64,000 nucleotides of DNA from Scytonema sp. UIC 10036 (GTDB lineage Bacteria > Cyanobacteriota > Cyanobacteriia > Cyanobacteriales > Nostocaceae), in assembly GCF_009725235.1 (NCBI RefSeq), contig NZ_WJFC01000051.1:1-64000 (forward strand), in the 5' to 3' direction. The notes beneath the pieces are model-generated. The model saw only the letters and a program-made list of their open reading frames with translations. It was not told the origin of the DNA and did not search any database. How positions within the stretch are numbered: the stretch's first letter is position 1; each line of letters begins with the position of its first letter. The position numbers and the translations under genes were made by a program. This document shows positions 39,673 through 49,458 of this stretch, one piece after another.

Positions 39673-40668
39673 TTATTTATTTCTTCGCTGCCATACCATG
39701 TAAGCCAGAAAAGACGCTACAAACAAGGCAAGCGGTGGTTGAGGTTCTGGAATCGGAGTTATTCCAACTGGGATACTTTTAGCAAAAACTCCAAAGTTAT
39801 TGCCATTGAAGCGTTCTTGTCCGGATGGATTATTGAGCAACTGAGGATTACCAAACTCATCCTGACGTACCATAGTTGTAGAACCACCGCCATCCAGGTT
39901 GAGTCCTTGAAATGACCCAAATCGAGTCAGCCACTCTGCCGTCTCATACAAAGTTGCACCTTCACTAAATCCTGGTTGGCGACCATCAATTGTGATAAGA
40001 ATCAAATATTGCTCGTCTTGCGATAAACCAACAGCAGTCCTGGGATTGAGACCAGCAAATGCATCAATAGGATTGAAATCTACAGTAATTTGTCCGTCAA
40101 GAAGCAGACGCGGACTTGCAGAGACTGCGGTAAAGACATTTGAGAAATCGTCCGTGACACTAGTCTTGACAATCTGGGAGCGGTTATCTTGTCCAATAAG
40201 AAGCGAACCAGCTAATTCATTCTGAGGTAAGGCAATCTCATCAGGTGGGGATACGATTTCACCTTTTGATATAGCTAAACCAAGGAGATCTTTGGGTTCT
40301 GGTGCAGCCGCACAACATGGAGCAAAAAAATTGGCATTGACTGCAACTTGAACGCCAGAAGAAACTAAAAAATCACTTGTCGTTTGACCAAATGTTTCAA
40401 GTTCAGCGTCCCTATTGGAAGGTGTTGAGAAGAACGCGATCTCTGGATTGAACAAATCAATACGCAATGCATTAACTTTCTGCAATCTTGGTTCAGAAGC
40501 ATCAGAAGAACCAGTCGCGTAGTCTATTCCCTGAAAGATTGGCTTCCATGATTCAACTAAAATTGCTGCCTCAACGCCTTGGGGTACAGCTAGTAAAATT
40601 GCAACAGAGTAGAGCAACGCCTTAAACCGATCGCTTACCAAGTTGCTTATAGCTGTTCGTCGATCCAT
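39673..40668 (-). CDS. Phosphodiester glycosidase family protein with PEP-CTERM anchor
   Basis: 331 residues from the Met at 40668, which has AAGGAAAG ahead; the open frame extends further to 40728. A signal peptide covers about 15-40. The NAGPA/phosphodiester glycosidase domain follows with VNANFFAP and, near the end, ETAEWLTRFGSFQGLNLDGG then GSTTMV. The C-terminus is a PEP-CTERM sorting signal: IPEP, hydrophobic helix, WQRRNK. Exported and probably processed by an exosortase; the sugar substrate is unknown. Confidence 0.85.
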   Translation of the reverse strand: MDRRTAISNLVSDRFKALLYSVAILLAVPQGVEAAILVESWKPIFQGIDYATGSSDASEPRLQKVNALRIDLFNPEIAFFSTPSNRDAELETFGQTTSDFLVSSGVQVAVNANFFAPCCAAAPEPKDLLGLAISKGEIVSPPDEIALPQNELAGSLLIGQDNRSQIVKTSVTDDFSNVFTAVSASPRLLLDGQITVDFNPIDAFAGLNPRTAVGLSQDEQYLILITIDGRQPGFSEGATLYETAEWLTRFGSFQGLNLDGGGSTTMVRQDEFGNPQLLNNPSGQERFNGNNFGVFAKSIPVGITPIPEPQPPLALFVASFLAYMVWQRRNK

Positions 40669-41179
40669 AACGCTTTCCTTAAGCACGATTATAAAACTCC
40701 ATATCAGGGATATAGAACACAGGCACACTTTATATTGAAAAGGAGCGGAGTTAAAAGAGGTTTAAGGTCGTGTTATGTCTATAAAAGACATTTCTAGAAA
40801 TTAATCATGCATTACCCAAAAGTCTTGGTAGGGGTGCAAGACATGAAAAATGACCCAGCAATACTACTCCCTTTCCGCCCGAAGATTACCTATTTAAATG
40901 AACCATAAAGACGCAAAGAGCAAGGGAGTAAGAGGATAGGTGTGCGCTCGGCTCCGCTTAACGAATGACAGCCGTATCGCACCATAAGTAGTTTGGTATA
41001 CAAGTACGGCAAAAAATACGCAGTTATAGATGAAAGTTTGTAACAAATTACAAGAATTCGCAGAAAAATAGCTTTTTAGCACGGATTTATACTGAGGGGG
41101 CAGAAGTCTTCTATTTTCACTATAGAGGTTAAAAAAGGATAATTCACAGTCGTTACTAAAACATCTGGTGCATTAAGTT
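40669..41179. other. Gene-free stretch
   Basis: About 510 bp without a supported gene. It contains the common AAAGACGCAAAGAGCAAGG word near 40908 and AT-rich DNA ahead of the next gene. Confidence 0.45.
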
Positions 41180-41686
41180 ATGAAAAATTCCGTAAATCTT
41201 CTACTAAAATGTCAATCACGCTACTCTGTAGTTACAAAAACCTTTTGTGCTGTTCTTATATTCAATACACTTATCAACCCTGTGTTTGCACAATCTACAG
41301 ATCCAGATAAACCAACACCCCTAAGTTCAAATGAGATTACAGGTCGCATAAATATCGAGGGAAGTGAAAACTACTACACATTCACAGCACTACCAGGGGA
41401 AATTGTAGTCAAACTAGATGTGCGACCGGAAAGCCAAGATATTGGAATTTCAGATACTGAAGTTGTTTTACTGACAAAAGATGCTGAGAAAATTGAGCGT
41501 GTATATGCATCTGCAAGTCGTCGCCGTGGCAGTAGTAGATCTGTTAAACGTGTGCGATTTACCCGTGAAACACCTGTTATAATCCGAATCCTAGCACGCA
41601 TCCCTTCAGGATACAAAACTACTGAAGCTTCTTATAGAATACAGTTAGAAGGAAATTTCAAAACTCTACCAAGAGTTAGCAAATAG
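41180..41686 (+). CDS. Secreted protein with a pre-peptidase-like beta domain
   Basis: 168 residues. Signal peptide to about residue 38 (FCAVLIFNTLINPVFAQ). The body (SNEITGRINIEGSENYYTFT, GEIVVKLDVRPESQDIG, VRFTRETPVIIRILARIPSG) has the strand pattern of bacterial pre-peptidase C-terminal domains, which fold as a small beta sandwich. It is a single domain, with a basic RRRGSSRS loop. Periplasmic or outer-surface; role unknown. Confidence 0.6.
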   Translation: MKNSVNLLLKCQSRYSVVTKTFCAVLIFNTLINPVFAQSTDPDKPTPLSSNEITGRINIEGSENYYTFTALPGEIVVKLDVRPESQDIGISDTEVVLLTKDAEKIERVYASASRRRGSSRSVKRVRFTRETPVIIRILARIPSGYKTTEASYRIQLEGNFKTLPRVSK

Positions 41687-41796
41687 AGATTTCTAAAAAC
41701 GGTATTTCGTTCGCTGCCTTTACAACTGCGATCGCCGCATCTCGACTTTATTATTAGGTTGAGGCTTCATGCAAGCAATACTTTAAGGAGTCATCA

Positions 41797-42249
41797 ATGG
41801 AATTGCTTTTTCAGATTTCGTTCTTAATTCTTTCTTCTCTTTTTACTGGAATTGTACTATTTCTTTCTACGGTTCTTCGAGAAACATTTAACACCATCAC
41901 AGAAGAACAGTATTATTCCGTTTATTCAGAAATTATTGTCAGAGGAAGAAAATCAATTTTTATTAACACGATTGTGCTAGTCCCGATTCTGATATTTTCA
42001 GCATATATTATTTGTGGTTTTAGAAACTTATTCTTTCTCATTGGAGCGGTGCTATATATATTAGGTTCTTTTGTGTCATCAAGATTTATAAATGAACCCG
42101 CATATACAAAATTACTCAAAATGGATAGAAACGAGCAAGCGGGAATGATTGAAATTCGTGACTTACTTAATAAAGGTAATATAACCAGAACAATTTTATC
42201 TTTTTTTGGTATACTATTAGTCGGAATCTCAATTTATTGGAATGGGTAA
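41797..42249 (+). CDS. Small four-helix membrane protein, unknown
   Basis: 150 residues. Hydrophobic segments at about 1-25, 53-72, 76-95 and 128-147, with a cytoplasmic stretch NEPAYTKLLKMDRNEQAGMI between. AAGGAG lies nine bases before the ATG. Codon use is like its neighbours. I do not recognise the family. Confidence 0.6.
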   Translation: MELLFQISFLILSSLFTGIVLFLSTVLRETFNTITEEQYYSVYSEIIVRGRKSIFINTIVLVPILIFSAYIICGFRNLFFLIGAVLYILGSFVSSRFINEPAYTKLLKMDRNEQAGMIEIRDLLNKGNITRTILSFFGILLVGISIYWNG

Positions 42250-42303
42250 TGAAAGCAGAACCAAGAAATTTTCTACGCTATAGGAATTGCACTCTCGCTT
42301 CCA

Positions 42304-42642
42304 TTACCTAACAGCAGGCAGTATATTTTCTATGCCTGCTTCTGGTCGTTGTTGTATCCGCTCGTTTCTTCTCTGGAATTCGGTTATGTACGGTTCGCTA
42401 AACTGTTTAATTGCTCTTGCTTCTTCAAGTCTGTACTTAATGCGTGCATTCAACTGGCGCACTTGTTGATTGAGACGTAGTTTTAATCGAACTTCGGATT
42501 CTAGCTTTTGTTGGTTCGATATATTTAATTTATAAATCTGTGATTCTTGTTGTTGTGCCAGGGTGGTTGTAGGTGTGAGAATTAAAACCCAAGCAATTAA
42601 AAATGTTGCTATACTCCTAGTTAACCTCATAATTTCATTCAC
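42304..42642 (-). CDS. Small secreted coiled-coil protein, unknown
   Basis: 112 residues. Signal peptide to about residue 29 (FLIAWVLILTPTTTLAQ). The mature part is helical and charged (KLESEVRLKLRLNQQVRQLN, ARIKYRLEEARAIKQFSEPY), probably a short coiled coil in the periplasm. It lies tail to tail with the preceding membrane protein gene. No family recognised. Confidence 0.55.
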   Translation of the reverse strand: MNEIMRLTRSIATFLIAWVLILTPTTTLAQQQESQIYKLNISNQQKLESEVRLKLRLNQQVRQLNARIKYRLEEARAIKQFSEPYITEFQRRNERIQQRPEAGIENILPAVR

Positions 42643-43063
42643 TTGTTACATCCAAATAGTAACCTAGTACTTTGCTAACTTCTATATATTTATTCAGGTA
42701 ATACCTTCTGTTTTATGTAAGTTGTTGATTTTTTGTAACTTGAGCTTTGCAGGATCGGTAGCAGCAACACGGCTCCAATTACTTAAGTCAACTTTAGTAA
42801 AACCTTGACCTTTAGTTAATCATAGGTTGATAATTTCAAGTAGCAAGCTGTATGATTTCTGCAAAAGTAAGTGCATTTCTATGGGTGATTATTGGTGAAT
42901 TGGACTAAATGTTTACCAGTAGTGGGGATAGCACATAGTTGCCAAAAAAGAAGTTATCAAGTTGCACTTGAGATGATTCAAGCAAAAATCTCTGGCATTA
43001 TTGTATAAATTAAATCTCAATAATTACTGAGTTCTTGATAATTCAACTTATTAGTAGTAAATC
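42643..43063. other. Gene-free stretch upstream of phoD
   Basis: About 420 bp, AT-rich, no gene seen. I looked for Pho-box repeats (CTTAACC-type) near the phoD start and did not find a convincing array. Confidence 0.45.
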
Positions 43064-43078
43064 TTGATGGAGGTGCAG

Positions 43079-44659
43079 ATGAATAGCTTCAATTTTGAGC
43101 GTATGCGATCGCATCAGATCAAACGGCGGCAAGTTTTAATTGGAGCCAGCGTTCTAACCGGTTTAGCTGCATCTAATCACTGGCATAAGAGAGTTGTTGC
43201 CCAACCTGTATTTTCTGCCTATCCTTTCAGTTTGGGTGTTGCTTCAGGGGATCCACTACCGGATAGTGTGGTATTGTGGACGCGGTTAGCTCCAGATCCA
43301 CTGAATGGTGGAGGAATGCCGTCTGCAAATGTGCCCGTACAGTGGCAAATTGCTGCCGATGAAAATATGCGACAAGTCGTCTATCGAGGCACAGAGATGG
43401 CTGTGCCGAAATTCGGACATTCCGTTCACGTAGAAGTTGGGGGATTGCAACCAGCCCGTTGGTATTGGTATCAGTTTAAGGTAGGGAATGAAGTGAGTCA
43501 GATTGGAAGGACTCGCACCACTCCCAAGAAGCGCGATCGCGTTAAGCGCTTCCGTTTTGCCTTTGCTTCGTGCCAGAACTGGGAGGAGGGCTTTTACACT
43601 GCCTATAAGTACATGGCAAAAGACGAGCTCGATTTGGTTGTGCATTTGGGTGACTATATTTATGAAGGACCACCAAGTGCGACGGCGGTGCGACCTCATG
43701 AAGGCACTAGCGAACCAGTGACGTTGTTTGAATATCGCAACCGCTATGCCCAGTACAAGGGCGACTCCAATCTGCAAGCAGCTCACGCAGCTTTTCCCTG
43801 GATAGTGACTTGGGATGACCATGAAGTGGACAACAACTACGCTAATGATATTCCCCAAGACCCCGAACAACAATCGCGTAAGAATTTCCTAGCGCGGCGG
43901 GTGGCGGCATACCAGGCGTACTACGAACATATGCCACTGCGTCGGTTTTCTATCCCCACCGGAGCAAATATGCAACTCTATCGACGTCTTAGCTTCGGCT
44001 CTCTAGTTGAATTTAACGTTTTAGATACCCGCCAATACCGCACTGACCAACCCTGCAATGATGGTACAAAACCTCGCTGTCCTTCCGTTCTCGCTCCCAA
44101 TGCTACACTAACTGGAGCAGAACAGGAGCGGTGGTTGTTTGATGGACTAAAGCGATCGCGTGCTCGCTGGAATGTGCTAGCTCAGCAGGTCTTGATGAGT
44201 CAAGTAGACAGAACACGAGGTCCAGAGCAAACCTTTTCTATGGATATGTGGGCTGGCTATGTCGCGCAGCGCAATCGTATATTGAGATTCTTGCAAGAAA
44301 GCAAAATTTCAAATCCAATAGTTCTTACAGGTGATATCCATTCTAACTGGGTTTCCGACCTCAAGACTGATTTTGATAATCCAGAATCACCAGTTGTAGG
44401 AACGGAATTTGTTGGCACTTCGATCAGTTCTGGAGGTGATGGTTCTGACACAAATCCAAGGTTTGAACCTTATTTGCCAGAGAATCCATGGATCAAATTC
44501 TATAATTCGCAGCGCGGCTACGTTCGTTGCGACATTACGCCAGAACGCTGGCAGTCCGATTACCGCGTTATGGCGGCTGTGACTACACCAGATGCCCCCA
44601 TGAGTACCAGAGCTTCATTTGTTGTTGAGGATGGGCAACCTGGAGCGCAACAAGTGTAA
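43079..44659 (+). CDS. phoD: Alkaline phosphatase PhoD
   Basis: 526 residues from the ATG at 43079, chosen because GGAGG lies five bases upstream; ATG 43067 is also in frame. A Tat signal (IKRRQVLIGASVLTGLAA) directs the folded enzyme across the membrane. The PhoD domain shows GVASGDPLPDSVVLWTRL, FAFASCQNWEEGFYTAY, HLGDYIYE, WDDHEVDNNYAND and LTGDIHSNW, the metal ligands for the Ca/Fe site. It releases phosphate from phosphoesters outside the cytoplasm. Confidence 0.95.
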   Translation: MNSFNFERMRSHQIKRRQVLIGASVLTGLAASNHWHKRVVAQPVFSAYPFSLGVASGDPLPDSVVLWTRLAPDPLNGGGMPSANVPVQWQIAADENMRQVVYRGTEMAVPKFGHSVHVEVGGLQPARWYWYQFKVGNEVSQIGRTRTTPKKRDRVKRFRFAFASCQNWEEGFYTAYKYMAKDELDLVVHLGDYIYEGPPSATAVRPHEGTSEPVTLFEYRNRYAQYKGDSNLQAAHAAFPWIVTWDDHEVDNNYANDIPQDPEQQSRKNFLARRVAAYQAYYEHMPLRRFSIPTGANMQLYRRLSFGSLVEFNVLDTRQYRTDQPCNDGTKPRCPSVLAPNATLTGAEQERWLFDGLKRSRARWNVLAQQVLMSQVDRTRGPEQTFSMDMWAGYVAQRNRILRFLQESKISNPIVLTGDIHSNWVSDLKTDFDNPESPVVGTEFVGTSISSGGDGSDTNPRFEPYLPENPWIKFYNSQRGYVRCDITPERWQSDYRVMAAVTTPDAPMSTRASFVVEDGQPGAQQV

Positions 44660-45001
44660 AGCAATTATATAGATATTTAGAGTCAGTAGGGGCTAGTAAC
44701 TCCTACTTTAGAACCAAGAGGCAAAAAAATTGTCTCTTCATCAAGATGTGCGATCGCCAACAGAACTCAAACTCGTCAAGAGTAGCAAGGCGGAGACTGT
44801 AATACATAACTAGCGATGAAGAATCGCTGGCTTATCGTTCAGTTGGCTTATCGCTCACTTTCATTATGATGATAATCGTCAAAATTTACAAAAAGTGATG
44901 AGCGATAAGATATCGGATCTGATTTAGAGAGACAGAGTGTACTATATACTAACTTTTATGAACTACAAACAATATGAAAGCATCAATAAAAAGGAGCATC
45001 T
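44660..45001. other. Gene-free stretch with imperfect inverted repeat
   Basis: About 340 bp. GCTTATCGCTCAC (44846-44858) is roughly complementary to 44893-44910 (GTGATGAGCGATAAG), giving a possible hairpin with a 33-base loop. GGAG lies just before the thioredoxin ATG. Confidence 0.5.
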
Positions 45002-45322
45002 ATGAAAACAGTTGAATACATTACTGAATCAGAATTTGATTCCCTTTTAAAGGGCGACTCCCCAGTTGTGTTTGACTTTACAGCCACTTGGTGCGGACCT
45101 TGTAAGATGATTGCTCCTCTAATAGATAAATTGGCTGAAGAATATGAAGACCGTGCAAAAGTAGTTAAGGTAGACCTTGACCAGAACCAAAGCCTTGCCA
45201 AAAGATTAGGCATTCGCAGTATCCCCACAGTCATGATTTACAAAAATGGAACTCTCATGGAAACCATTGTTGGGGTAACCCCTTACGAAACATTCACAAA
45301 AGCTCTAACAAAGTTGCTTTGA
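45002..45322 (+). CDS. trxA: Thioredoxin
   Basis: 106 residues with the full thioredoxin fold and the redox motif ATWCGPCKM near residue 31. LAKRLGIRSIPTVMIYKNGT includes the cis-proline (IPT). It reduces disulfides of target enzymes using electrons from ferredoxin- or NADPH-thioredoxin reductase. AAGGAG lies five bases upstream. Monocistronic. Confidence 0.95.
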   Translation: MKTVEYITESEFDSLLKGDSPVVFDFTATWCGPCKMIAPLIDKLAEEYEDRAKVVKVDLDQNQSLAKRLGIRSIPTVMIYKNGTLMETIVGVTPYETFTKALTKLL

Positions 45323-45431
45323 TGCGAGTATAGACCAACTTGGTGAGAAAGTGGCGAACGCGATCTGAGCCGCCATGCTAGGCTAAAAACCTTGTTCAGA
45401 GCGAGTTGTATCGGGAAAGGCACGTTGCCTC

Positions 45432-45618
45432 GGTTCTTCCGTACTTAGTGGGCTAAATTATCAATAAGCTTCGTATCTGAACCTGATTGTATGGGATTTC
45501 AATGCGGTGATTAAGTGCTTTATGGATCGATCTAGCTTAGATAATGCTTAAAAAGCTGACTACACAAAGCTGTCAAAAAAGTTTTAGATGAAATTAGCCC
45601 ACTAAGTACGGAAGAACC
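45432..45618. mobile_element. 187-bp MITE-like element with 28-bp terminal inverted repeats
   Basis: GGTTCTTCCGTACTTAGTGG (45432-45451, then GCTAAATT) is the complement of 45591-45618 with one mismatch in 28. The interior (about 130 bp) has no gene. The size and long terminal repeats suggest a non-autonomous transposable element; GGTTCTTCCG-type ends recall ISL3-like elements, but this is tentative. No target duplication is visible. Confidence 0.75.
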
Positions 45619-45879
45619 ATGCAAAGCAGTCTACAACCAAGTTTATCAGCATACTCAATAGATTTTCCCGCTCCCAGTATGTTATCCCGACTACAGAAAT
45701 TCAAGACTGCGCTGGTACGGGATTGGGTCTTTGCCTGTTTAAATTTGAAAATGCGTTGGGGCAAACTTTGTACGTATCTACTGCCAATAATTCTTCTAAC
45801 CAAGAAAGTACGGTTTTTAGATGGTGGGTGGAAAAAGCTTGTGATTCACAATCCTCAAATTAAACGCAAATCTTTAGGC
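45619..45879. other. Stretch between the MITE and the GUN4 kinase
   Basis: An open frame of 95 codons starts at 45619 right at the element's edge, but its product resembles nothing and its end is antisense to the kinase. It may be remnant or chance. Confidence 0.35.
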
Positions 45880-47412
45880 TCATATCTTGCATTGTATAAA
45901 TCTTGAAGCGAGAGAAGAGATCACCTCCGAACCAACCCAGCCTCCCTTCACAATTACAAACCAGGGGAGATGTCCCCGTGGTGCTGTAGCGTCGAAAGTT
46001 ACCTCGGAGTAAGCTATCCATTTACTTCCCTTTGTCCATTTGACCACTTCGCCAAAGTTGTGGTAGTTTTTACGAACTCTTTCCCAGATACACTTTTGCA
46101 CGCTAAAGCCAAAGCGCCCATTACTGTAGGTGATCCAGAGTTGGTCAATAGTATGGAGATCTGTGCAGGGAAAGTTTTCGATAGACTGATTATCTAGCCA
46201 ACCATCTTTTTTTCTACCCGCTACAGTCAGCATGACAGCGAAAGTTTCTTTATCTGCTTCTTTCCACTGTCCTGCTTTTAGAAAATCTCGGAGTTTAGTG
46301 TAGTATATCCCCTTTTGAGAACTCAAATTATCGGGAGTTTGATTGCTCGTTGACAATGGCACCTTTACCTGCTTTTGAGGAGCGTAAAAGTGCTTATAGC
46401 ATCTATAACAAGCAATTTCTCCAGATAAGCTGGTACCGTCAAAGGTGTAACTACAGAAGGGGCATTTGATTTGATTCCTCGTTGGCACTGGTACCTTTAC
46501 CTGCTTTTGAGGTTCTTCAAAATTTAACGCTTGCAGTAGTTCAGTTGCTGATTGATAGCGACGTTTCACTGCACTAGAAATCATTTTGTCTAAAACTTGT
46601 CCTAAATTGCTGCTGAGTTGAGTACTTAGGTAATCTCTCCACACCCATTCCCCTTCTATGACATCAAATAACTCGAATGGTTCAACCTTAGTCAATAGAT
46701 ATAAGCAAGTGACGCCAAGACTGTAAATGTCGCTACTTACTGTTGCTTTCCCTAATGCTTGTTCTGGAGCTGTATATCCTGCCGTCCCGATCGCCGTTCC
46801 TGTCACTGTCAAAGCTGTTCGGGTAGCAGTTTTTGAGGCTCCAAAATCTACTAAAACTAGCTCTCCATCTCGACGACGAATAATATTTTCTGGTTTGATG
46901 TCGCGGTGAATTACCTGTTTACTATGCACGAATTGCAAAACAGGCAGCAAGTTGCGTAGGAGGGCAATGACTTGTTTTTCGCTATAAGCACCGTTGTTTG
47001 TCACTTCCTCTACTAAGTTCTGTCCATCAATAAACTCTTGTACCAAATATTGTTGGCTTTCTTGAGTGAAATAGGCTAACAATTCTGGAATTTGAGGATG
47101 GTTGTGACCTAATTCATCCAAGCGTTCTGCTTCGAGTTTAAATAACTCAGATGCCTTATTGAGGGTATTAGTCCCTTGCGCTTGCGGTAACAATTGCTTA
47201 ACGACGCAATGGCGCTGCGATGGTTTGTATTCATCGATAGCTAAGAAAGTTCTACCAAATCCCCCTTGCCCGAGAAGTTTGATTGCCCGATACCGTTCTG
47301 CCAACAAAAGTTTAGAGCCACAGGTCGTACAAAACTTGTTATTAGGATGGTTTGCAGTTGGCTTAGGACAATTGGGATTGAGGCAATAACTCATATAGTG
47401 TAAAGAACGCAA
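45880..47412 (-). CDS. Ser/Thr kinase with zinc ribbons and a C-terminal GUN4 domain
   Basis: 510 residues as listed, start probably the Met of MSYCLNPNCPKPTA (47394). An N-terminal four-Cys ribbon (CLNPNC .. CTTCG, about 10-35 of the frame) precedes the kinase (about 42-305; LLGQGGFGRTFLA, HRDIKPENI, LVDFGASKT). A second ribbon, CPFCSYTFDG .. CYRCYKHF, follows. The GUN4 domain (about 365-500; GIYYTKLRDFLKAGQWKEAD, FPCTDLHTIDQLWITYSNGR) binds porphyrins in chlorophyll synthesis. The fusion suggests phospho-signalling tied to tetrapyrrole sensing; that link is inferred. Confidence 0.92.
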   Translation of the reverse strand: MRSLHYMSYCLNPNCPKPTANHPNNKFCTTCGSKLLLAERYRAIKLLGQGGFGRTFLAIDEYKPSQRHCVVKQLLPQAQGTNTLNKASELFKLEAERLDELGHNHPQIPELLAYFTQESQQYLVQEFIDGQNLVEEVTNNGAYSEKQVIALLRNLLPVLQFVHSKQVIHRDIKPENIIRRRDGELVLVDFGASKTATRTALTVTGTAIGTAGYTAPEQALGKATVSSDIYSLGVTCLYLLTKVEPFELFDVIEGEWVWRDYLSTQLSSNLGQVLDKMISSAVKRRYQSATELLQALNFEEPQKQVKVPVPTRNQIKCPFCSYTFDGTSLSGEIACYRCYKHFYAPQKQVKVPLSTSNQTPDNLSSQKGIYYTKLRDFLKAGQWKEADKETFAVMLTVAGRKKDGWLDNQSIENFPCTDLHTIDQLWITYSNGRFGFSVQKCIWERVRKNYHNFGEVVKWTKGSKWIAYSEVTFDATAPRGHLPWFVIVKGGWVGSEVISSLASRFIQCKI

Positions 47413-47746
47413 CTATTTGTAATAAAAGTGACTGGAAGCTCGCTGTACTTTATGGATGAAATTCATACACTCATTTTATGAATTCTCAGATCCAAATGCC
47501 TATACCGTATTTATAATTGTATAATTAGCATTTTTGATGCAATTTAACTAAAACGGGGATTGACCAAGAAATGCGATGACGTAAACCTTTGGTTACGACA
47601 GGGGCGATCGCGGCTAAAGGTTTAATAATAAGTTCCACTTTACAAGTTTTGATGTGAGAGAAGCGAGAGCCATCCGCCAACACCTCCATCTCATCAATTC
47701 GGTGCAAGCATTCCTCAGCTTATCGCACCTCGAACCGTTGCACCTC
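47413..47746. other. Stretch with a coding-like minus-strand fragment
   Basis: About 330 bp. On the minus strand 47525-47665 reads FSHIKTCKVELIIKPLAAIA, VVTKGLRHRISWSI and VLVKLHQKC to a stop, in clean codons but without a recognisable family or start. It may be the tail of a broken gene. Confidence 0.3.
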
Positions 47747-48559
47747 TCAAACCCATTGTGTATCAAATGCATCTTGTCCGGTACCGTAAATCAAATCTCC
47801 GTATTCCTGCCAATGAACTATTTCTTGTGGGGAGAGTGGGGACGCATGGAGGACGGATAAGTTTTGAGCTAATTGCTGTCTGGTTTTTGGGGCAGTGAGT
47901 GCGAGATGAACTGCCGGGTGGCTGAGCACATAACGGTAACAATCTGCTGCTGTGGGTGGCTTAGAATGCCAGTGAGGATGACCATTTAGTAGCGATCCCC
48001 AACGGGTGCAAGTGAATGCCACCAAAGGAATGCTAGCTTTTTGAGCGCTTGGTAAAACATCTTCTTCCACTTTGCGATGTGCCATATTGTAGCGATGCAT
48101 GAGTACATCACATTCACCGCGTGCGATTGTCTCTATGGCAATAAGTCGGTTGTGGGTGGTGATTCCTACGTAACGAATCAGTCCTTTTTCTTTCTGCGAT
48201 CGCAATTCATCAAGTATCGCTCGAACTTGGTTCATGTCATCATCAGGAGAGACATATTCCACAAAAAATACATCCACCGCGTCAACATCAAGGCGATGGC
48301 GCACTGAGTTGAGATAACGATCTAAAGAGCTAATCTCTCGGTTTTCACTTCCTGTTGCGACTAAGACTTGTTCGCGCTTTGTTGCTGCAAGGAGTTTTAG
48401 TTCACTCAAAAAGTTTTCACAATCGAGATTGTAAAAAAAGAAGTAATTGATAAGAGCCTCAAAGGCTACTGCAACAGTTTCAGCTTCCATCTGCTGCTGT
48501 GCTGCTAAACCGAGAATGCTTGCTTTTTGTCCCGAATATGTTGTCAGCTGCACTGTCAA
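47747..48559 (-). CDS. Aldo/keto reductase family protein
   Basis: 270 residues. The strand-helix pattern of the barrel is visible: VAVAFEALINYFFFYNLDCE, QVLVATGSENRE, LDVDAVDVFFVEYVSPDDD, EKGLIRYVGITTHNRLIAIE, RYNMAHRKVEEDVLPSAQKA. The N-terminal catalytic Asp-Tyr motif is altered (FFFYNLD), and the protein is shorter than the usual 300-330. Probably a divergent member; the activity is uncertain. Confidence 0.72.
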   Translation of the reverse strand: MTVQLTTYSGQKASILGLAAQQQMEAETVAVAFEALINYFFFYNLDCENFLSELKLLAATKREQVLVATGSENREISSLDRYLNSVRHRLDVDAVDVFFVEYVSPDDDMNQVRAILDELRSQKEKGLIRYVGITTHNRLIAIETIARGECDVLMHRYNMAHRKVEEDVLPSAQKASIPLVAFTCTRWGSLLNGHPHWHSKPPTAADCYRYVLSHPAVHLALTAPKTRQQLAQNLSVLHASPLSPQEIVHWQEYGDLIYGTGQDAFDTQWV

Positions 48560-48996
48560 CTGTACCTTTTATTCCACTATATACAATAATAGAACTGGTT
48601 CCGTAGCGAAATTTAGTGTTGTTACTGTACCCAAAGCATCATCTAACAAAGCTGTGCTTGAAAACTCATAAAGCAGGCGCGATCGCACTTGTGGAATCCG
48701 AGTTGACTGATGCAGGGGTGAAATTGGCTCTCTAGCAAGAACAAAGCGTGTTTTTGTGGCAGTTCTCAAAGGAAAGTTGGGCGATTCACAACAAAGTTCA
48801 CAACAAGAATATGTTTCTACTACAGCTTAATCAAACCCTTGCTATAGCCTTTCTCAATCTCATGAGGTACACCCCCCTTTCATCCCCTTGGTAAGGGGGG
48901 ACAGAGGGGGGTAATTTTTGTACCTCACCAGGTTGAAATTTGCTGTAGTAAGCCAGAATAGAAGCATCTGCACTCTCAGACGCGAACACTTGCTTT
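48560..48996. other. Gene-free stretch with repeats
   Basis: About 437 bp. It holds one copy of the dispersed repeat (48680-48768) and a CCCCCCTTT.. / AAGGGGGG hairpin-like word at 48871-48912. Open frames here are not supported. Confidence 0.5.
48680..48768. repeat. Dispersed repeat, copy 1
   Basis: About 89 bp from GCGCGATCGCACTTGTGGAA to TTGTGGCAGTTCT, closely matching 55436-55520. The most conserved part is CTAGCAAGAACAAAGCGTGT plus TTTTGT. Not inside a gene. Possibly a small mobile repeat or an RNA. Confidence 0.75.
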
Positions 48997-49224
48997 ATGA
49001 CAAAGAAACCCATCTACGACTTGAACATGACTGATACCGAATACGCTACTCTTGTGGCCAAAGGTTACAATCCCAATTTCGAGCGCGATTTGGTAGAGGT
49101 TTTTGGTGAAGACGCACAAAAAGCAAAGAAGTTAACCCGGTTTATAGGGCTTATCAAAGGGAAATCGCCCGAAACGGATGAGGAGTGGCAAGAAGTTTTG
49201 GCTGCTTGGGATGATAATTGGTAA
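48997..49224 (+). CDS. Small hypothetical protein
   Basis: 75 residues, MTKKPIYDLNMTDTEYATLV, then GYNPNFERDLVEVFGEDAQK and a C-terminus rich in Trp and Asp (EEWQEVLAAWDDNW). It is acidic, helical and soluble. The frame is clean and the codon use normal, so probably real. I do not recognise it. Confidence 0.5.
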   Translation: MTKKPIYDLNMTDTEYATLVAKGYNPNFERDLVEVFGEDAQKAKKLTRFIGLIKGKSPETDEEWQEVLAAWDDNW

Positions 49225-49458
49225 TAAAAGCCGCGTAAAGGTTTCAAGCTTATTTTTCCAAGAATTTAGCACGCTAATTACGCAAGAACCGAGGTTGTTT
49301 GGAAAGTGGCAAACTCTACTAAAAACCCCCATTCCCTACAAGGGAGTGGGGGGTTAGGTTTCTAAGATTTTAATGTTAGCAATAATACTTTTCAAACATC
49401 ATGCTTGTAGTTATACTTACGTATTTTTGCTTAATAATAGAGAACAAAATAATTACTT

